A DNA stretch of 64,000 nt, taken from positions 262,601 through 326,600 of the forward strand of contig CAVUSZ010000017.1 of NCBI GenBank assembly GCA_963744255.1. The letters run 5' to 3'. The translations under genes and the position numbers were made by a program. Source of the stretch: DATEDA01 sp963744255. GTDB lineage: Bacteria; Pseudomonadota; Gammaproteobacteria; Burkholderiales; SG8-39. Under the pieces are notes generated by a model. The model saw only the letters and a list, made by a program, of their open reading frames with translations, made no database searches and was not told the origin of the DNA. Positions 18,466-27,594 of the stretch are shown piece by piece (positions within the stretch are counted from its first letter, which is position 1; the number at the start of each line of letters is the position of its first letter).

Positions 18466-19212
18466 TCAGTTCATGTACATGCCGCCGTTGACGTGCACCG
18501 TCGCGCCGGTGATGTAGGCGGCCCCGGGCGAAGCGAGAAACAGCACCGCCGCGGCGACGTCCTCCGGCCGGCCAAGCCGTCCCAACGGGATAGCCCCGAG
18601 CAGCTGATCGCGCTGCGCGTCCGGCAGCGCGCGCGTCATCTCGGTGTCGATGAACCCGGGAGCGACGCAGTTCACGGTGATGGTGCGGCTGCCGATCTCG
18701 CGGGCAAGGGATCGCGTCATGCCGGCGATGCCCGCCTTCGCAGCCGCGTAGTTCACCTGGCCGGGATTGCCGCTCGAACCGACGACCGAGGTAACGTTGA
18801 TGATACGGCCGGCGCGCGCCTTCATCATGCCGCGCAGCACTGCGCGCGACAGCCGGAACACCGATTTGAGATCGGTGTCGAGCACGGCGTCCCACTCGGC
18901 ATCCTTCATGCGCAGCAGCAGGTTGTCGCGGGTGATGCCGGCATTGTTGACGAGGATCGCGACCGCGCCGAGCTCCTTCTCGATCCCTGCTACGCAGGCA
19001 TCGACGCCCGTGCCGTCGGTTACGTTCAGCGCCGTGCCGCGGCCGGCGATCTGCGCCGCCCCGAGATACTCGGTGATCGCTGCGGCGCCAGCCTCCGTCG
19101 TGGCCGTGCCGACCACGGTTGCGCCGGCACCGCCGAGAGCGAGCGCGATTGCCCTGCCGATCCCGCGCGAGGCCCCGGTGACGAGCGCAACCTGTCCGCT
19201 GAGTTCGGCCAC
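18466..19212 (-). CDS. fabG: 3-oxoacyl-[acyl-carrier-protein] reductase
   Basis: FabG reduces 3-oxoacyl-ACP with NADPH. The 248-residue short-chain dehydrogenase has the nucleotide-binding motif VTGASRGIGRAIA, NNAGITRDN, the catalytic serine in VTSVVGSSG and the YAAAKAG active-site tyrosine/lysine. I place the start at GTG 19212, which shares one base with the fabD TAG. The longer open frame upstream overlaps fabD and is not coding. Confidence 0.96.
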   Translation of the reverse strand: MAELSGQVALVTGASRGIGRAIALALGGAGATVVGTATTEAGAAAITEYLGAAQIAGRGTALNVTDGTGVDACVAGIEKELGAVAILVNNAGITRDNLLLRMKDAEWDAVLDTDLKSVFRLSRAVLRGMMKARAGRIINVTSVVGSSGNPGQVNYAAAKAGIAGMTRSLAREIGSRTITVNCVAPGFIDTEMTRALPDAQRDQLLGAIPLGRLGRPEDVAAAVLFLASPGAAYITGATVHVNGGMYMN

Positions 19213-20147
19213 TACGACCCTTTCATCCCCGCGATCGTCTGCTCGATCGCGTCCCGGTCGACGAGCGCCGTGCCCTGCACGCCGTCGGCGATGCGCCTCG
19301 CCAGCGGAGCAAGCACCTTGCCCGGCCCGCATTCGACCATCTCGCTCACGCCCTGCGCGGCAATGGCGCGCACGCACTCCACCCATCGAACCGGATGGTC
19401 CGCCTGGCGGACGAGCGCGTCCTTGATGCGGTCCGGTTCGGAGTAGATCTGCGCATCGACGTTGTTGACGACCGGAATCCGCGGCGGGCGCACGGCGATC
19501 GACGCGAGCGCGACCTTGAGCCGTGCCGCCGCGGGCGCCAGCAGGGACGAGTGGAACGGTGCGCTCACCGGCAGCGACACCGCCCGCTTCGCCCCCCGCG
19601 CCTTCGCGACATCGACCGCGCGTTTAACGGCGGCGGCATGCCCGGCAATCACGACCTGTGCCGGCGCGTTGAAGTTGACCGCCTCGACGACCTGCCCCTG
19701 GGCCGCCTCCGCGCACGCCGCCCGCACCGCGTCGTCGTCGAGGCCGAGCACGGCGGCCATCGCGCCCTCCCCCTGCGGCACCGCTTCCTGCATCGCTTGC
19801 GCACGCAGCCGGACCAAGGGCAGCGCCTCCTCGAACGCCAGCGCGCCGGCGGCGACGAGGGCCGTATACTCGCCGAGGCTGTGGCCCGCGACCACGGCCG
19901 GCTCCGGGCCGCCGAGCGCGCGCCACAGCTGGTACGCGGCGAAGCCCGCAGTCAGCATCACCGGCTGGGTGTTCACCGTGCGATTCAGATCCTCGACGGG
20001 ACCCTCGGCCATCAATTTGCCGAGGTCCTGCTTCAACACGCCCGAAGCGATCGCGAGGACATCCCGGACTTCCGGCGCATCGCCGTAGCCGGCGAGCATC
20101 CCCACCGACTGCGAGCCTTGCCCGGGAAACACCATTCCGAACTTCAT
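19212..20147 (-). CDS. fabD: Malonyl-CoA--ACP transacylase
   Basis: FabD loads malonyl groups onto ACP. The 311-residue protein has the GQGSQ box near the start (FGMVFPGQGSQSVGM), the nucleophile elbow GHSLGEYTALVAAGAL and the histidine in VSAPFHSSLLAPA. It is coupled to fabG and begins 11 bases after fabH ends. Confidence 0.96.
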   Translation of the reverse strand: MKFGMVFPGQGSQSVGMLAGYGDAPEVRDVLAIASGVLKQDLGKLMAEGPVEDLNRTVNTQPVMLTAGFAAYQLWRALGGPEPAVVAGHSLGEYTALVAAGALAFEEALPLVRLRAQAMQEAVPQGEGAMAAVLGLDDDAVRAACAEAAQGQVVEAVNFNAPAQVVIAGHAAAVKRAVDVAKARGAKRAVSLPVSAPFHSSLLAPAAARLKVALASIAVRPPRIPVVNNVDAQIYSEPDRIKDALVRQADHPVRWVECVRAIAAQGVSEMVECGPGKVLAPLARRIADGVQGTALVDRDAIEQTIAGMKGS

Positions 20148-20158
20148 CGCACTCCCCC

Positions 20159-21118
20159 CTAGAACTCGACCAGCGACGCTCCCCAGGTGAAGCCGCCGCC
20201 GACGCCCTGCAGCATCACCTTGTGGCCCGGCCTGATCCGCCCGTCACGCAGCGCGAGATCCAGCGCCAGCGGCACCGAAGCTGCCGAAGTGTTTCCGTGC
20301 CGGTCGACGGTCACTACGAGCTTCGCGGGGCCAAGACCGAGTCGCTTCGCCGTCGCGTCGAGGATCCGCACGTTGGCCTGATGCGGGATCAGCCAGTCGA
20401 TGTCGGCGAGTTGCATGCCGCAGCGCGCGACGGTCTCACGCGCGACCTCGTCGAGCACGCGCACCGCGAACTTGAAGACCGCGGGTCCATCCATCGTCAC
20501 GAACGGGCTGCCGACGATCTTTCCGCCGCAGACGTTGCCCGGGACCGCGAGGATGCCGGCAAGGTTGCCGTCGGCGTGGAGAACGCTTGCGTGGACGCCG
20601 GGCCGCTCGTCCGCGCGCAGCACCACGGCGCCAGCGCCGTCGCCGAACAGAACACAAGTGCCGCGGTCGTTCCAGTCCAGGATGCGCGAGAAGACTTCCG
20701 TCCCGACGACGAGTGCGTTGCGGGCCTGCCCGGAGCGCACGAAGCTGTCGGCGACCGTCAGGCCGTAGACGAACCCGCTGCACACGGCCTGAACGTCGAA
20801 TGCCGCGCAGCCGCGCACGCCGAGCTTCGCCTGCAGCAGGCACGCCGTGCTGGGGAACACGTAGTCCGGCGTCGAGGTCGCGACGATGATGAGATCGAGA
20901 TCGCCGGCGGTCGTACCCGCCGCCGCGAGCGCCGCCCGGCCCGCCTCGAGCGCGAGATCGCTCGAGGTCTGGTGCTCGTCGGCGATGTGCCGCTGCCGGA
21001 TCCCCGTCCGTGACACGATCCATTCGTCGGAGGTGTCGACGCGGCGCGCGAGCTCGTGGTTGGTCACGATGCGCGGCGGCAGGTAGCTGCCGGAGCCGAC
21101 GATGCGCGAGTACTTCAT
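20159..21118 (-). CDS. fabH: 3-oxoacyl-[acyl-carrier-protein] synthase III
   Basis: FabH starts fatty-acid synthesis by condensing acetyl-CoA with malonyl-ACP. The 319-residue protein has the catalytic cysteine in FDVQAVCSGFVYGL, His in LIPHQANVRI and Asn in GNTSAASVPLAL. ATG 21118 overlaps the plsX stop (ATGA). The frame stays open far upstream through plsX and rpmF into the DUF177 gene, but this is an artefact of high GC and of the DUF177 frameshift. Confidence 0.96.
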   Translation of the reverse strand: MKYSRIVGSGSYLPPRIVTNHELARRVDTSDEWIVSRTGIRQRHIADEHQTSSDLALEAGRAALAAAGTTAGDLDLIIVATSTPDYVFPSTACLLQAKLGVRGCAAFDVQAVCSGFVYGLTVADSFVRSGQARNALVVGTEVFSRILDWNDRGTCVLFGDGAGAVVLRADERPGVHASVLHADGNLAGILAVPGNVCGGKIVGSPFVTMDGPAVFKFAVRVLDEVARETVARCGMQLADIDWLIPHQANVRILDATAKRLGLGPAKLVVTVDRHGNTSAASVPLALDLALRDGRIRPGHKVMLQGVGGGFTWGASLVEF

Positions 21119-22152
21119 GACGCTGCCTCTGCCAACGCAGCCGACTCGGCCACCGCGAGCCGTTCGGCAATGCGCTCGAGCACACCGTTCCGGACCTCTT
21201 CGGCGGCCCGGTCGATCGCCCGGCCGAACGCGAACACGTCGGCGGAGCCGTGGCTCTTTACGATCACGCCTCTCAGCCCGAGGAGCGTCGCGCCATTGTA
21301 GCGGCGTGGATCGACCCGCCGCCGGAACGCCGCGATCGCCGGCCACGCGAACAGCGCGGCGATCCGCCGCAGCAGGTTGCGTGTGAACTCCTCGCGCAGG
21401 AACGTGCCCATCATCCGCGCGAGGCCCTCCGAGGTCTTGAGCGAGACGTTGCCGACGAAACCGTCGCAGACGACGACGTCGACCTCCCCGCGGAAGATCC
21501 CGTCGCCTTCCACGTTCCCGGTAAAATTGAGGTCGCTCGCGCGCAGCAGATCGCCCGCCTGCTTGACGATCTGGTTTCCCTTGATCGCTTCGGCCCCGAT
21601 GTTGAGCAGACCGACGGTCGGGCGCTCGCGGTGCTCGACGGCCGACACCAGGACGGAGCCCATCACGGCGAACTGGAGCAGGTGTTCCGGCCTGCAGTCC
21701 GGACTCGCCCCGAGATCGAGCATGTAGGTCTGCCCTTTCATCGTGGGCAGCACCGAGACGAGCGCCGGCCGGTCGATGCCCGGCAGCGTCCTGAGCACGA
21801 AATGGGCGGTCGCCATCAGCGCCCCGGTATTGCCGGCGCTGACCGCGGCATGCGCCTCGCCGTTCTTGACGAGGTCGATGGCGACGCGCATCGACGAGTC
21901 CTTCTTGCGCTTCACCGCAGTCGCCGGCAGCTCGTCCATCGCCACGACTTGCGCGGCATGTCGGACGCGGAGGCGTTCCGACGTAGCCACGCGCCTCCGG
22001 CGGAGCTCCGCCTCGATCGGATCGCGCAGGCCAACGAGAACCACCGCGGCGCCGGGATTTGCTTCCATGAAACGCAACGCAGCCGGCACGGTCACCGCGG
22101 GACCGTGGTCGCCGCCCATGCAATCGATCGCCAGGGTAACGTCGCTCGCCAC
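21115..22152 (-). CDS. plsX: Phosphate acyltransferase PlsX
   Basis: PlsX makes acyl-phosphate from acyl-ACP, feeding PlsY in phospholipid synthesis. The family signature LAIDCMGGDHGPAVTVPAAL is at the N-terminus when the gene starts at GTG 22152, giving 345 residues. A GTG at 22236 that overlaps the rpmF stop would add 28 residues with no family match; coupling makes it possible. Other conserved segments are SAGNTGALMATAHF and GASPDCRPEHLLQFA. The rpmF-plsX-fabH order is canonical. Confidence 0.93.
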   Translation of the reverse strand: MASDVTLAIDCMGGDHGPAVTVPAALRFMEANPGAAVVLVGLRDPIEAELRRRRVATSERLRVRHAAQVVAMDELPATAVKRKKDSSMRVAIDLVKNGEAHAAVSAGNTGALMATAHFVLRTLPGIDRPALVSVLPTMKGQTYMLDLGASPDCRPEHLLQFAVMGSVLVSAVEHRERPTVGLLNIGAEAIKGNQIVKQAGDLLRASDLNFTGNVEGDGIFRGEVDVVVCDGFVGNVSLKTSEGLARMMGTFLREEFTRNLLRRIAALFAWPAIAAFRRRVDPRRYNGATLLGLRGVIVKSHGSADVFAFGRAIDRAAEEVRNGVLERIAERLAVAESAALAEAAS

Positions 22153-22232
22153 GATCGACCGGCCGCGGTGGACACCAGACGGCCCGGCCGCCTCCTCCGT
22201 CACACGCGCCGCATCCACGCCGGCGCGAAACG

Positions 22233-22412
22233 TCACTCGCTCTTGTTCTTGACGACTCTCTTGCCGCGGTAGAAGCCGCTCGGGCTGACGTGATGCCGGA
22301 GGTGGACCTCGCCGGTCGAGGGCTCGAGGGCGAGCGGCGGGTGCGCGAGCGCATCGTGCGAGCGGTGCATCCCCCGCTTCGACGCCGACTTCTTGTTCTG
22401 CTGGACGGCCAT
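22233..22412 (-). CDS. rpmF: 50S ribosomal protein L32
   Basis: The 59-residue ribosomal protein MAVQQNKKSASKRGMHRSHD... has normal length and a strong GAAGGAGCC ribosome binding site. The usual zinc-type cysteines are absent, as in many proteobacterial L32 proteins. It sits between the DUF177 gene and plsX in the widely conserved order. Confidence 0.96.
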   Translation of the reverse strand: MAVQQNKKSASKRGMHRSHDALAHPPLALEPSTGEVHLRHHVSPSGFYRGKRVVKNKSE

Positions 22413-22422
22413 GCTGGCTCCT

Positions 22423-22939
22423 TCAAGTGTTCGATTTCCGGCCCGGGCCTCGCGGACCCGCGCCGCTCTCCTGCAGCCCGCGCGAGCGCCGCGAACGGCG
22501 ACGCATTCTCGCGCCCGGCTCGCCCGATCGAAGTCTCGCAGCTCGCGTGCATCGGAATCATCGGCAACGCGAGGATCGTCTCGTCCTCCACGAGCGCCGC
22601 GACGTCCATCGCCTTCGACGCCAGCACCCGATCGCGCTCGTCGTCCGCGGTGTCGATCTCGGCCTGCGTAGCAGCGAGCTCCAGGACGCTCGACGTCGCC
22701 AGCGGAACGTCGAGTGCGCCCAGGCAACGCTGACAAGTCAACCGCAGTTGCCCGCTCACTTCGACCGTCAGCGTCGAACGCCGGTCGGCGTTCTCGCCAC
22801 CCCGCACCGCATACCGGAGTGTTGCCGCGTCGCAGCCCATGTCCGCGAGGCGTGGAAGATCCTCGATCGCGAGCGTGCCGGTGACGGCCTCGCGCTCGAT
22901 CGCCAACCGCGGGCCATCGATCGTCCCGGCGCGAGACAT
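22423..22939 (-). pseudogene. DUF177 (YceD) protein with one frameshift near the 3' end
   Basis: The DUF177 family, linked to 23S rRNA maturation, sits upstream of rpmF in most bacteria. The N-terminal 150 codons are good: the cysteine pair in LRLTCQRCLGALDVPL and the second site MIPMHASCE are conserved. After ENASPFAALAR the frame drifts into rpmF and has no stop. Dropping one G in the triplet at 22477-22479 restores a normal end (LQESGAGPRG, then RKSNT and TGA at 22425-22423) just before the rpmF ribosome binding site. Either an insertion has altered the tail or the base is a sequencing error; the protein is otherwise intact. Confidence 0.8.
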
Positions 22940-23026
22940 AGGGCGCGAATGATAGTATTTTTCGCCACTACCGTCAAAGAAATCAGGGAGCTAGCTCGCG
23001 TTTCGCGTCCGCGGGTCCCGGTCCGG

Positions 23027-23620
23027 ATGCCTCTTCCGCGCCTCATCCTCGCCTCCACGTCGCCGTACCGGCGCGATCTCCTCATGCGCCTCCGCCTGCC
23101 CTTCGAGGCAACGAACCCCGGGGTGGATGAAACGCCGCGAGCAGGCGAAGCGCCGGCTGCGCTCGCCCTGCGGCTCGCCGAGGAGAAGGCGCATGCGATC
23201 GCCGCGCGCTATCCCGAGGCGATCGTGATCGGCGGCGACCAGGTCGCCGTGCTCGACGGACGCGCGTTGTCGAAGCCGATCACGCACGAGAACGCGGTGG
23301 CGCAACTGCGCGCGATGCGCGGCCGGCGGGTGAGCTTCCTCACCGCGGTGGCGGTGGAGCGCGCCGCGACCGGCGATCGGCATGCGCGCCTCGTGCCGTG
23401 CGACGTCCAGTTCCGCGCATTCCCCGAGGACGCGATCGAGCCGTATCTGCGCGCCGACCGCCCTTACGACTGCGCGGGCAGCGCCAAGATCGACGGTCTC
23501 GGCATCGCGCTCGTCGAGCGGCTCGACGGCGACGACCCGACGGCGCTCGTCGGCTTGCCGCTCATCGCGCTCGTCTCGATGCTCGCCGACCTGGGGCTCG
23601 ACGTGCTGCGGTCAGCCTGA
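23027..23620 (+). CDS. Maf-type nucleoside triphosphate pyrophosphatase (YceF-like)
   Basis: Maf proteins hydrolyse modified or non-canonical nucleotides; the YceF branch prefers m7GTP. The 197-residue protein has the N-terminal signature LILASTSPYRRDLLMRL, VIGGDQVAVLDG with the catalytic aspartate, and the segment DCAGSAKIDGLG. Position next to the DUF177-rpmF cluster, divergently transcribed, matches yceF in other proteobacteria. ATG 23027 is the canonical start; the long upstream open frame is noise. Confidence 0.93.
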   Translation: MPLPRLILASTSPYRRDLLMRLRLPFEATNPGVDETPRAGEAPAALALRLAEEKAHAIAARYPEAIVIGGDQVAVLDGRALSKPITHENAVAQLRAMRGRRVSFLTAVAVERAATGDRHARLVPCDVQFRAFPEDAIEPYLRADRPYDCAGSAKIDGLGIALVERLDGDDPTALVGLPLIALVSMLADLGLDVLRSA

Positions 23621-23624
23621 CCGC

Positions 23625-24332
23625 GTGAGCGCCGGCACGCTTTGTCTGGTCCCGACGCCGCTCGGCGAGGGTGCGTCCGACGCGTCCGTCCCCGCGGTCG
23701 TCCGCCAACGGGTGCACGGCATCGTCCACTTCATCGTCGAGGATCCGAAGAGCGCGCGGGCGTTCCTGAGGGCGCTGGAGCATCCGCAGCCGCTCGCATC
23801 GCTCGCCATCGAGCGGCTGCCGGAGAAGGCGAGCACGCCGTTGCTCGACCGCCTCCTCGCGCCGCTCCTTGCGGGCGCCGACGCGGGACTGCTGTCCGAC
23901 GCCGGCGCGCCCGCGGTCGCGGATCCCGGCGCCGCGCTCATTCGGAGAGCGCACGCCCTGGGAATTCGCGTCGCGCCGCTCGTCGGACCGTCCGCCATCC
24001 TGCTCGCGCTGATGGCCTCGGGGCTCGAAGGCCAACGGTTCGCGTTTCACGGCTACCTGCCGGTCGACGAAGCAGCGCTGAAGAAGCGGCTCCAGGCGCT
24101 CGAGGTCGACTCGCGCCGCGAACGCCGCACCGAGATCTTCATCGAGACGCCTTACCGGAACGACCGGCTGCTGCGGGTGATCACGGCGACCTGCGCCCGC
24201 GCCACCCTCCTCTCGGTCGCTGCGGAGCTGACATCGCCGGGCGAGACGATCGAGACGCGAACGATCGCGGCATGGCGGGACGCGCGGCCGACGATCGGCA
24301 AGCGGCCGGCGGTATTCCTTCTCCTCGCCTAG
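23625..24332 (+). CDS. SAM-dependent methyltransferase, RsmI-like
   Basis: A 235-residue tetrapyrrole-methylase-fold protein related to the 16S rRNA methyltransferase RsmI. It begins at GTG 23625, five bases after maf, with GTLCLVPTPLGEG, and carries SDAGAPAVADPGAALIRRAH and LVGPSAILLALMASG, the fold's SAM-binding motifs. Family proteins next to maf in betaproteobacteria are shorter than RsmI (about 280) and their substrate is less certain, so I do not assign the symbol. Confidence 0.85.
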   Translation: MSAGTLCLVPTPLGEGASDASVPAVVRQRVHGIVHFIVEDPKSARAFLRALEHPQPLASLAIERLPEKASTPLLDRLLAPLLAGADAGLLSDAGAPAVADPGAALIRRAHALGIRVAPLVGPSAILLALMASGLEGQRFAFHGYLPVDEAALKKRLQALEVDSRRERRTEIFIETPYRNDRLLRVITATCARATLLSVAAELTSPGETIETRTIAAWRDARPTIGKRPAVFLLLA

Positions 24333-25279
24333 CGCAGCCCCGGCGACGCGCCGCCGAGCCCGAGCGCGGCGGCGGCACCGGCGCCGAAGCGCTTGGCAAA
24401 GCGCTCCGCGATGTTCTCCTTCTGGGTGTAGTCGACGATCTGCTCGGCCTTGACAACCTCGCGGGCGACGTAGTCGAGGCTCCCGAAGCCGTCGCTCAGC
24501 CCCAGGTCGATCGACTTGGAGCCGGTCCAGATGAGGCCGCTGAAGAGCTCCGGCGAATCCTTGAGGCGCGTTCCGCGGCCCTTGCGCACGACCTCGATGA
24601 ACTGCTCGTGGATCTCCCCGAGCAACGCCTTCGCGTGCTCGACCTGACGCGGCTCGAGCGGCGAGAACGGATCGAGGAACGCCTTGTTGTCGCCGGAGGT
24701 GAATACCCGCCGCTCGACGCCGAGCTTGTGCATGGCGTCGACGAAACCGAAGTTGTCCATCAGCACCCCGATCGATCCGATGAGGCTTGCCTTGTCGACG
24801 TAGATCCTGTCCGCGGCCGAGGCGATGTAATAGCCGCCGGAGGCGCAGATGTCCTCGACCACCGCGTACATCGGAATGTCTGGATGCAGCCCCCGCAGCC
24901 GCCGGATCTCGTCGTAGATGATTCCCGCCTGCACCGGGCTCCCCCCGGGCGAGTTGATCCGCAGCACCACGCCCTGCGTCTTCTTGTCCTTGAATGCGCC
25001 CTGCAGCGCGGCGGTCACGTTGTCCGCGCTCGAGTTGCCCTTCGCGTCGATCACGCCGGCGACCTCGACGAGCGCGGTGTGCTTGTCGCTCGCCAGCTTC
25101 TCGGCCCGACCCCAGTCGAACAGCACGGCGGCCAGCAACGTGATGTAGGCGAAAGTCAGGAGCTTGAAAAAGATACCCCAGCGCCGCGCACGCCGCTGCT
25201 CCTTGAGCGCCTCGAGCGCGAGCTTCTCGAGGACGCCGCGCTCCCAATGGGTGTCAATCTTGTTGTCGGTTTCAGCCAT
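24329..25279 (-). CDS. sppA: Signal peptide peptidase SppA, short form (S49 family)
   Basis: A membrane-anchored serine protease that degrades cleaved signal peptides. The 316-residue protein has one membrane helix (IFFKLLTFAYITLLAAVLF, residues about 36-55), the clan-typical INSPGGSP, and the catalytic serine in CASGGYYIASAADRI; SLIGSIGVLMDNFG follows. This single-repeat form is about half the length of Escherichia coli SppA and typical of betaproteobacteria. Its start overlaps the Rieske gene end. Confidence 0.92.
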   Translation of the reverse strand: MAETDNKIDTHWERGVLEKLALEALKEQRRARRWGIFFKLLTFAYITLLAAVLFDWGRAEKLASDKHTALVEVAGVIDAKGNSSADNVTAALQGAFKDKKTQGVVLRINSPGGSPVQAGIIYDEIRRLRGLHPDIPMYAVVEDICASGGYYIASAADRIYVDKASLIGSIGVLMDNFGFVDAMHKLGVERRVFTSGDNKAFLDPFSPLEPRQVEHAKALLGEIHEQFIEVVRKGRGTRLKDSPELFSGLIWTGSKSIDLGLSDGFGSLDYVAREVVKAEQIVDYTQKENIAERFAKRFGAGAAAALGLGGASPGLR

Positions 25280-25613
25280 GGCTCCGGACCTGCTCTTTCA
25301 GCATCACTACACCGTCGATTTCCTCGATCGCGATCGGGATCAATCCGCCGCCGCGGCATGGTCCGCCGAGGCAGGCGCCGGTCGCCGGGTCGTACAGCGC
25401 GCCGTGCGTCGAGCATAGCAAAACCATGCCGTCGGCATCGAAAAACCGGCCCGGCTGCCAGTCGAGCTCGACCCCGACGTGGGCGCACCGGTTGATGTAG
25501 GCGTACACGCGCCCCTCGTAGCGGACAGCGAAGGCCGGGACGGTCTCGCCGCTGCGCTTCAACTCGAAGCGCACGCCGTCGCCGCCTTCGGCGAGCGCCG
25601 CGGCGGCGCACAC
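25272..25613 (-). CDS. Rieske [2Fe-2S] ferredoxin-like protein
   Basis: The 113-residue single-domain protein carries both cluster half-sites: C-x-H in NRCAHVGVELDW and C-x2-H in LLCSTHGALYDPATG. It begins at GTG 25613, three bases after the gph stop, and ends inside the sppA start. Between gph and sppA this small Rieske gene is common in betaproteobacteria. The redox partner is unknown. Confidence 0.9.
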   Translation of the reverse strand: MCAAAALAEGGDGVRFELKRSGETVPAFAVRYEGRVYAYINRCAHVGVELDWQPGRFFDADGMVLLCSTHGALYDPATGACLGGPCRGGGLIPIAIEEIDGVVMLKEQVRSHG

Positions 25614-25615
25614 GA

Positions 25616-26272
25616 CTACGCGTTCGCCGCCAGCCACCGGCTGAGCTCCGCGGTTGAATGCACGAGCTCGAGCGGCCCGAACCCGGCCAGCGCCTCGGCC
25701 TCGTGCGCGCCGTAGCTCACGCCTACCGCGGCGACGCCCGCGTTCGCCGCCATCTGCAGATCGTGGGAGGTATCGCCCACCATCAGCGCGCGCAGCGGGT
25801 CCATCGCGAACAGACCCATCAGCTCGAGCAGCATGTCCGGCGCCGGTTTGGGCGCGCACTGGTCAGCGCACCGGGTCGCATCGAAGAGGCCCGCGAGCCC
25901 GGTGAGCTCGAGCGCGCGCACGAGACCCGCCCGGCTCTTGCCGGTCGCGATCGCGAGCTGGTGCCCGTTCCCGCGCAAGCGCTCCAGCATTTCGCGCGTG
26001 CCCGGGAAGAGCGGCAGGTCCGCGTCGCGCGCGAGGAAATGATGGCGGTAGCGCTCGGCGACCCGTGGATACTCCGACGGCGGCAGGCCGGGCACCGCGT
26101 GCGCGAGCGAGTCGGCGAGGCCGAGCCCGATCACGTGGCGGGCCCGCGCCTCGTCGGGTACCGGCAAGCCCAGATCACGGCAGGCGGCCTGGATGCAGGC
26201 GGCGATCGCCCCGGCCGAGTCGATCAGCGTTCCGTCCCAGTCGAAGACCAGGAGGTCAAACCGTTTCGGCAT
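25616..26272 (-). CDS. HAD-family phosphatase (phosphoglycolate phosphatase-like)
   Basis: The 218-residue protein has HAD motif I VFDWDGTLIDSAG, motif II IATGKSRAG, the motif III lysine in CAPKPAPDM, and motif IV VGDTSHDLQMAANAG. It resembles Gph phosphatases but substrate cannot be read from sequence. It overlaps the end of rluC by 17 bases. Confidence 0.88.
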   Translation of the reverse strand: MPKRFDLLVFDWDGTLIDSAGAIAACIQAACRDLGLPVPDEARARHVIGLGLADSLAHAVPGLPPSEYPRVAERYRHHFLARDADLPLFPGTREMLERLRGNGHQLAIATGKSRAGLVRALELTGLAGLFDATRCADQCAPKPAPDMLLELMGLFAMDPLRALMVGDTSHDLQMAANAGVAAVGVSYGAHEAEALAGFGPLELVHSTAELSRWLAANA

Positions 26273-27215
26273 CGGCGCGGCCCTTGATCTGCTCGAGAAA
26301 TCGGTCGAGATCCTCCGGCAACCTCGCCTCGAGCTCGACCCGCCCGGCGCCGAGCGGATGATCGAACCCGAGCGCCCGCGCATGCAGAAACATCCGCTTG
26401 AGCCCGCGCTTGGCGAGCGTCCTGTTCATCGCGAAATCGCCATAGCGATCGTCGCCGGCAATCGGGAAGCCCAGATGCGCGAGGTGGACGCGGATCTGGT
26501 GCGTGCGTCCCGTGGCGAGCGTGGCCTCGACGAGCGAGAACTCTCCATAGCGCCCGACCAGCCGGAACTCGGTACGGGAGGACTGCCCGCCCTCGCGGAC
26601 GCTCACGTGTCGCTCGCCGGTTGCGGTCACCTTTTTCAGCAGCGGCAGCTCGACGGTCCGCTGCGCGCGGGTCCACGCCCCCTTCACCAGGGCGAAGTAT
26701 CGCTTGACCACGCGGCCCTCCCGCAACGCGGCGTGCATTGCCACCAGCGCCGGGCGCTTCTTCGCGAGGATCAAGAGACCGGATGTCTCGCGGTCGAGCC
26801 GATGGGCGAGCTCGAGGAACCGGCCCTCGGGCCGCGCCGCCCGAAGCCGCTCGATCACGCCGAAGCTCACACCGCTCCCGCCGTGCACGGCGACCCCGGC
26901 TGGTTTGTCGATGACGAGCAGCGCGTCATCCTCGAAGACGGCCCGGAAGCCCGGGTCCCGCGGTGCGGGCGGTCGGCGCGCGGGCGCCGCACTCGTGCGC
27001 ACCGGGGGGATGCGAACACGGTCGCCCGGCTGGAGGCGATAGGTAGTCTCCACGCGGCGGCTGTTCACCCGCACCTCGCCGCCCCGAAGAAGGCGGTAGA
27101 CGTGGCTGCGCGGCACGCCCTTCAGCTCGCGCAGCAGGTAATTGTCGATGCGCTGCATCGCCTGCCCTTCGTCGACCACGACCAAGGCTGCCCGCGCGTT
27201 GCCTAAACCCTTCAT
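26256..27215 (-). CDS. rluC: 23S rRNA pseudouridine synthase RluC
   Basis: RluC makes pseudouridines 955, 2504 and 2580 of 23S rRNA. The 319-residue protein has an N-terminal S4 domain (QRIDNYLLRELKGVPRSHVY) and the catalytic aspartate in LAHRLDRETSGLLILAKK. The C-terminal RTHQIRVHLAHLGFPIAGD is standard. It is transcribed divergently from rne across a long leader, the same layout as in enterobacteria. Confidence 0.95.
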   Translation of the reverse strand: MKGLGNARAALVVVDEGQAMQRIDNYLLRELKGVPRSHVYRLLRGGEVRVNSRRVETTYRLQPGDRVRIPPVRTSAAPARRPPAPRDPGFRAVFEDDALLVIDKPAGVAVHGGSGVSFGVIERLRAARPEGRFLELAHRLDRETSGLLILAKKRPALVAMHAALREGRVVKRYFALVKGAWTRAQRTVELPLLKKVTATGERHVSVREGGQSSRTEFRLVGRYGEFSLVEATLATGRTHQIRVHLAHLGFPIAGDDRYGDFAMNRTLAKRGLKRMFLHARALGFDHPLGAGRVELEARLPEDLDRFLEQIKGRADAETV

Positions 27216-27594
27216 TCTTCATATACTCCAGCCGCTGTCTTCGCTCGCGGGACAGCGGCCCAGGGCGCTTCGCCCGGCCGCCAGCACGTCCCCGGCCGTA
27301 CGGCCACGAAGCGGGCCCGACCCGGTTTCCGTGCGATTCCGCGCAGGGGTCAGGGGCAAGCCCGTCAGCTGGTTTCGATCGCTCACCAGAAGCAGCGATG
27401 TTAAATGAGTAGCGCGCCGGAATCCGTTACTGATTCCTCCAGCCCGGCACGGGGAGACGCGACCGGGCAAGCACACGTCCGACTCCGACTGACATCCAGC
27501 CACTTTCGAGAGCAACGCACATCACGATGCTTCGTTAACGGCACACCACAGTTGAGCGGCGTGTTTTGCAGCGGCGCGCGAGGAGAAGAACTAC
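27216..27594 (+). promoter_or_regulatory. rne 5' leader / rluC-rne divergent control region
   Basis: This 379-base gap precedes rne. In Escherichia coli the rne 5' untranslated region of about 360 bases folds into hairpins through which RNase E adjusts its own mRNA level. The matching size and rluC-rne layout suggest the same here; I did not identify the individual hairpins or the promoter. Confidence 0.5.

Noticed and set aside
20159..22939. Single 926-codon protein joining DUF177 and FabH
   Set aside because: It results from a frameshift in DUF177 and chance lack of stops through rpmF and plsX in that frame. rpmF, plsX and fabH each have their own start and conserved frame.
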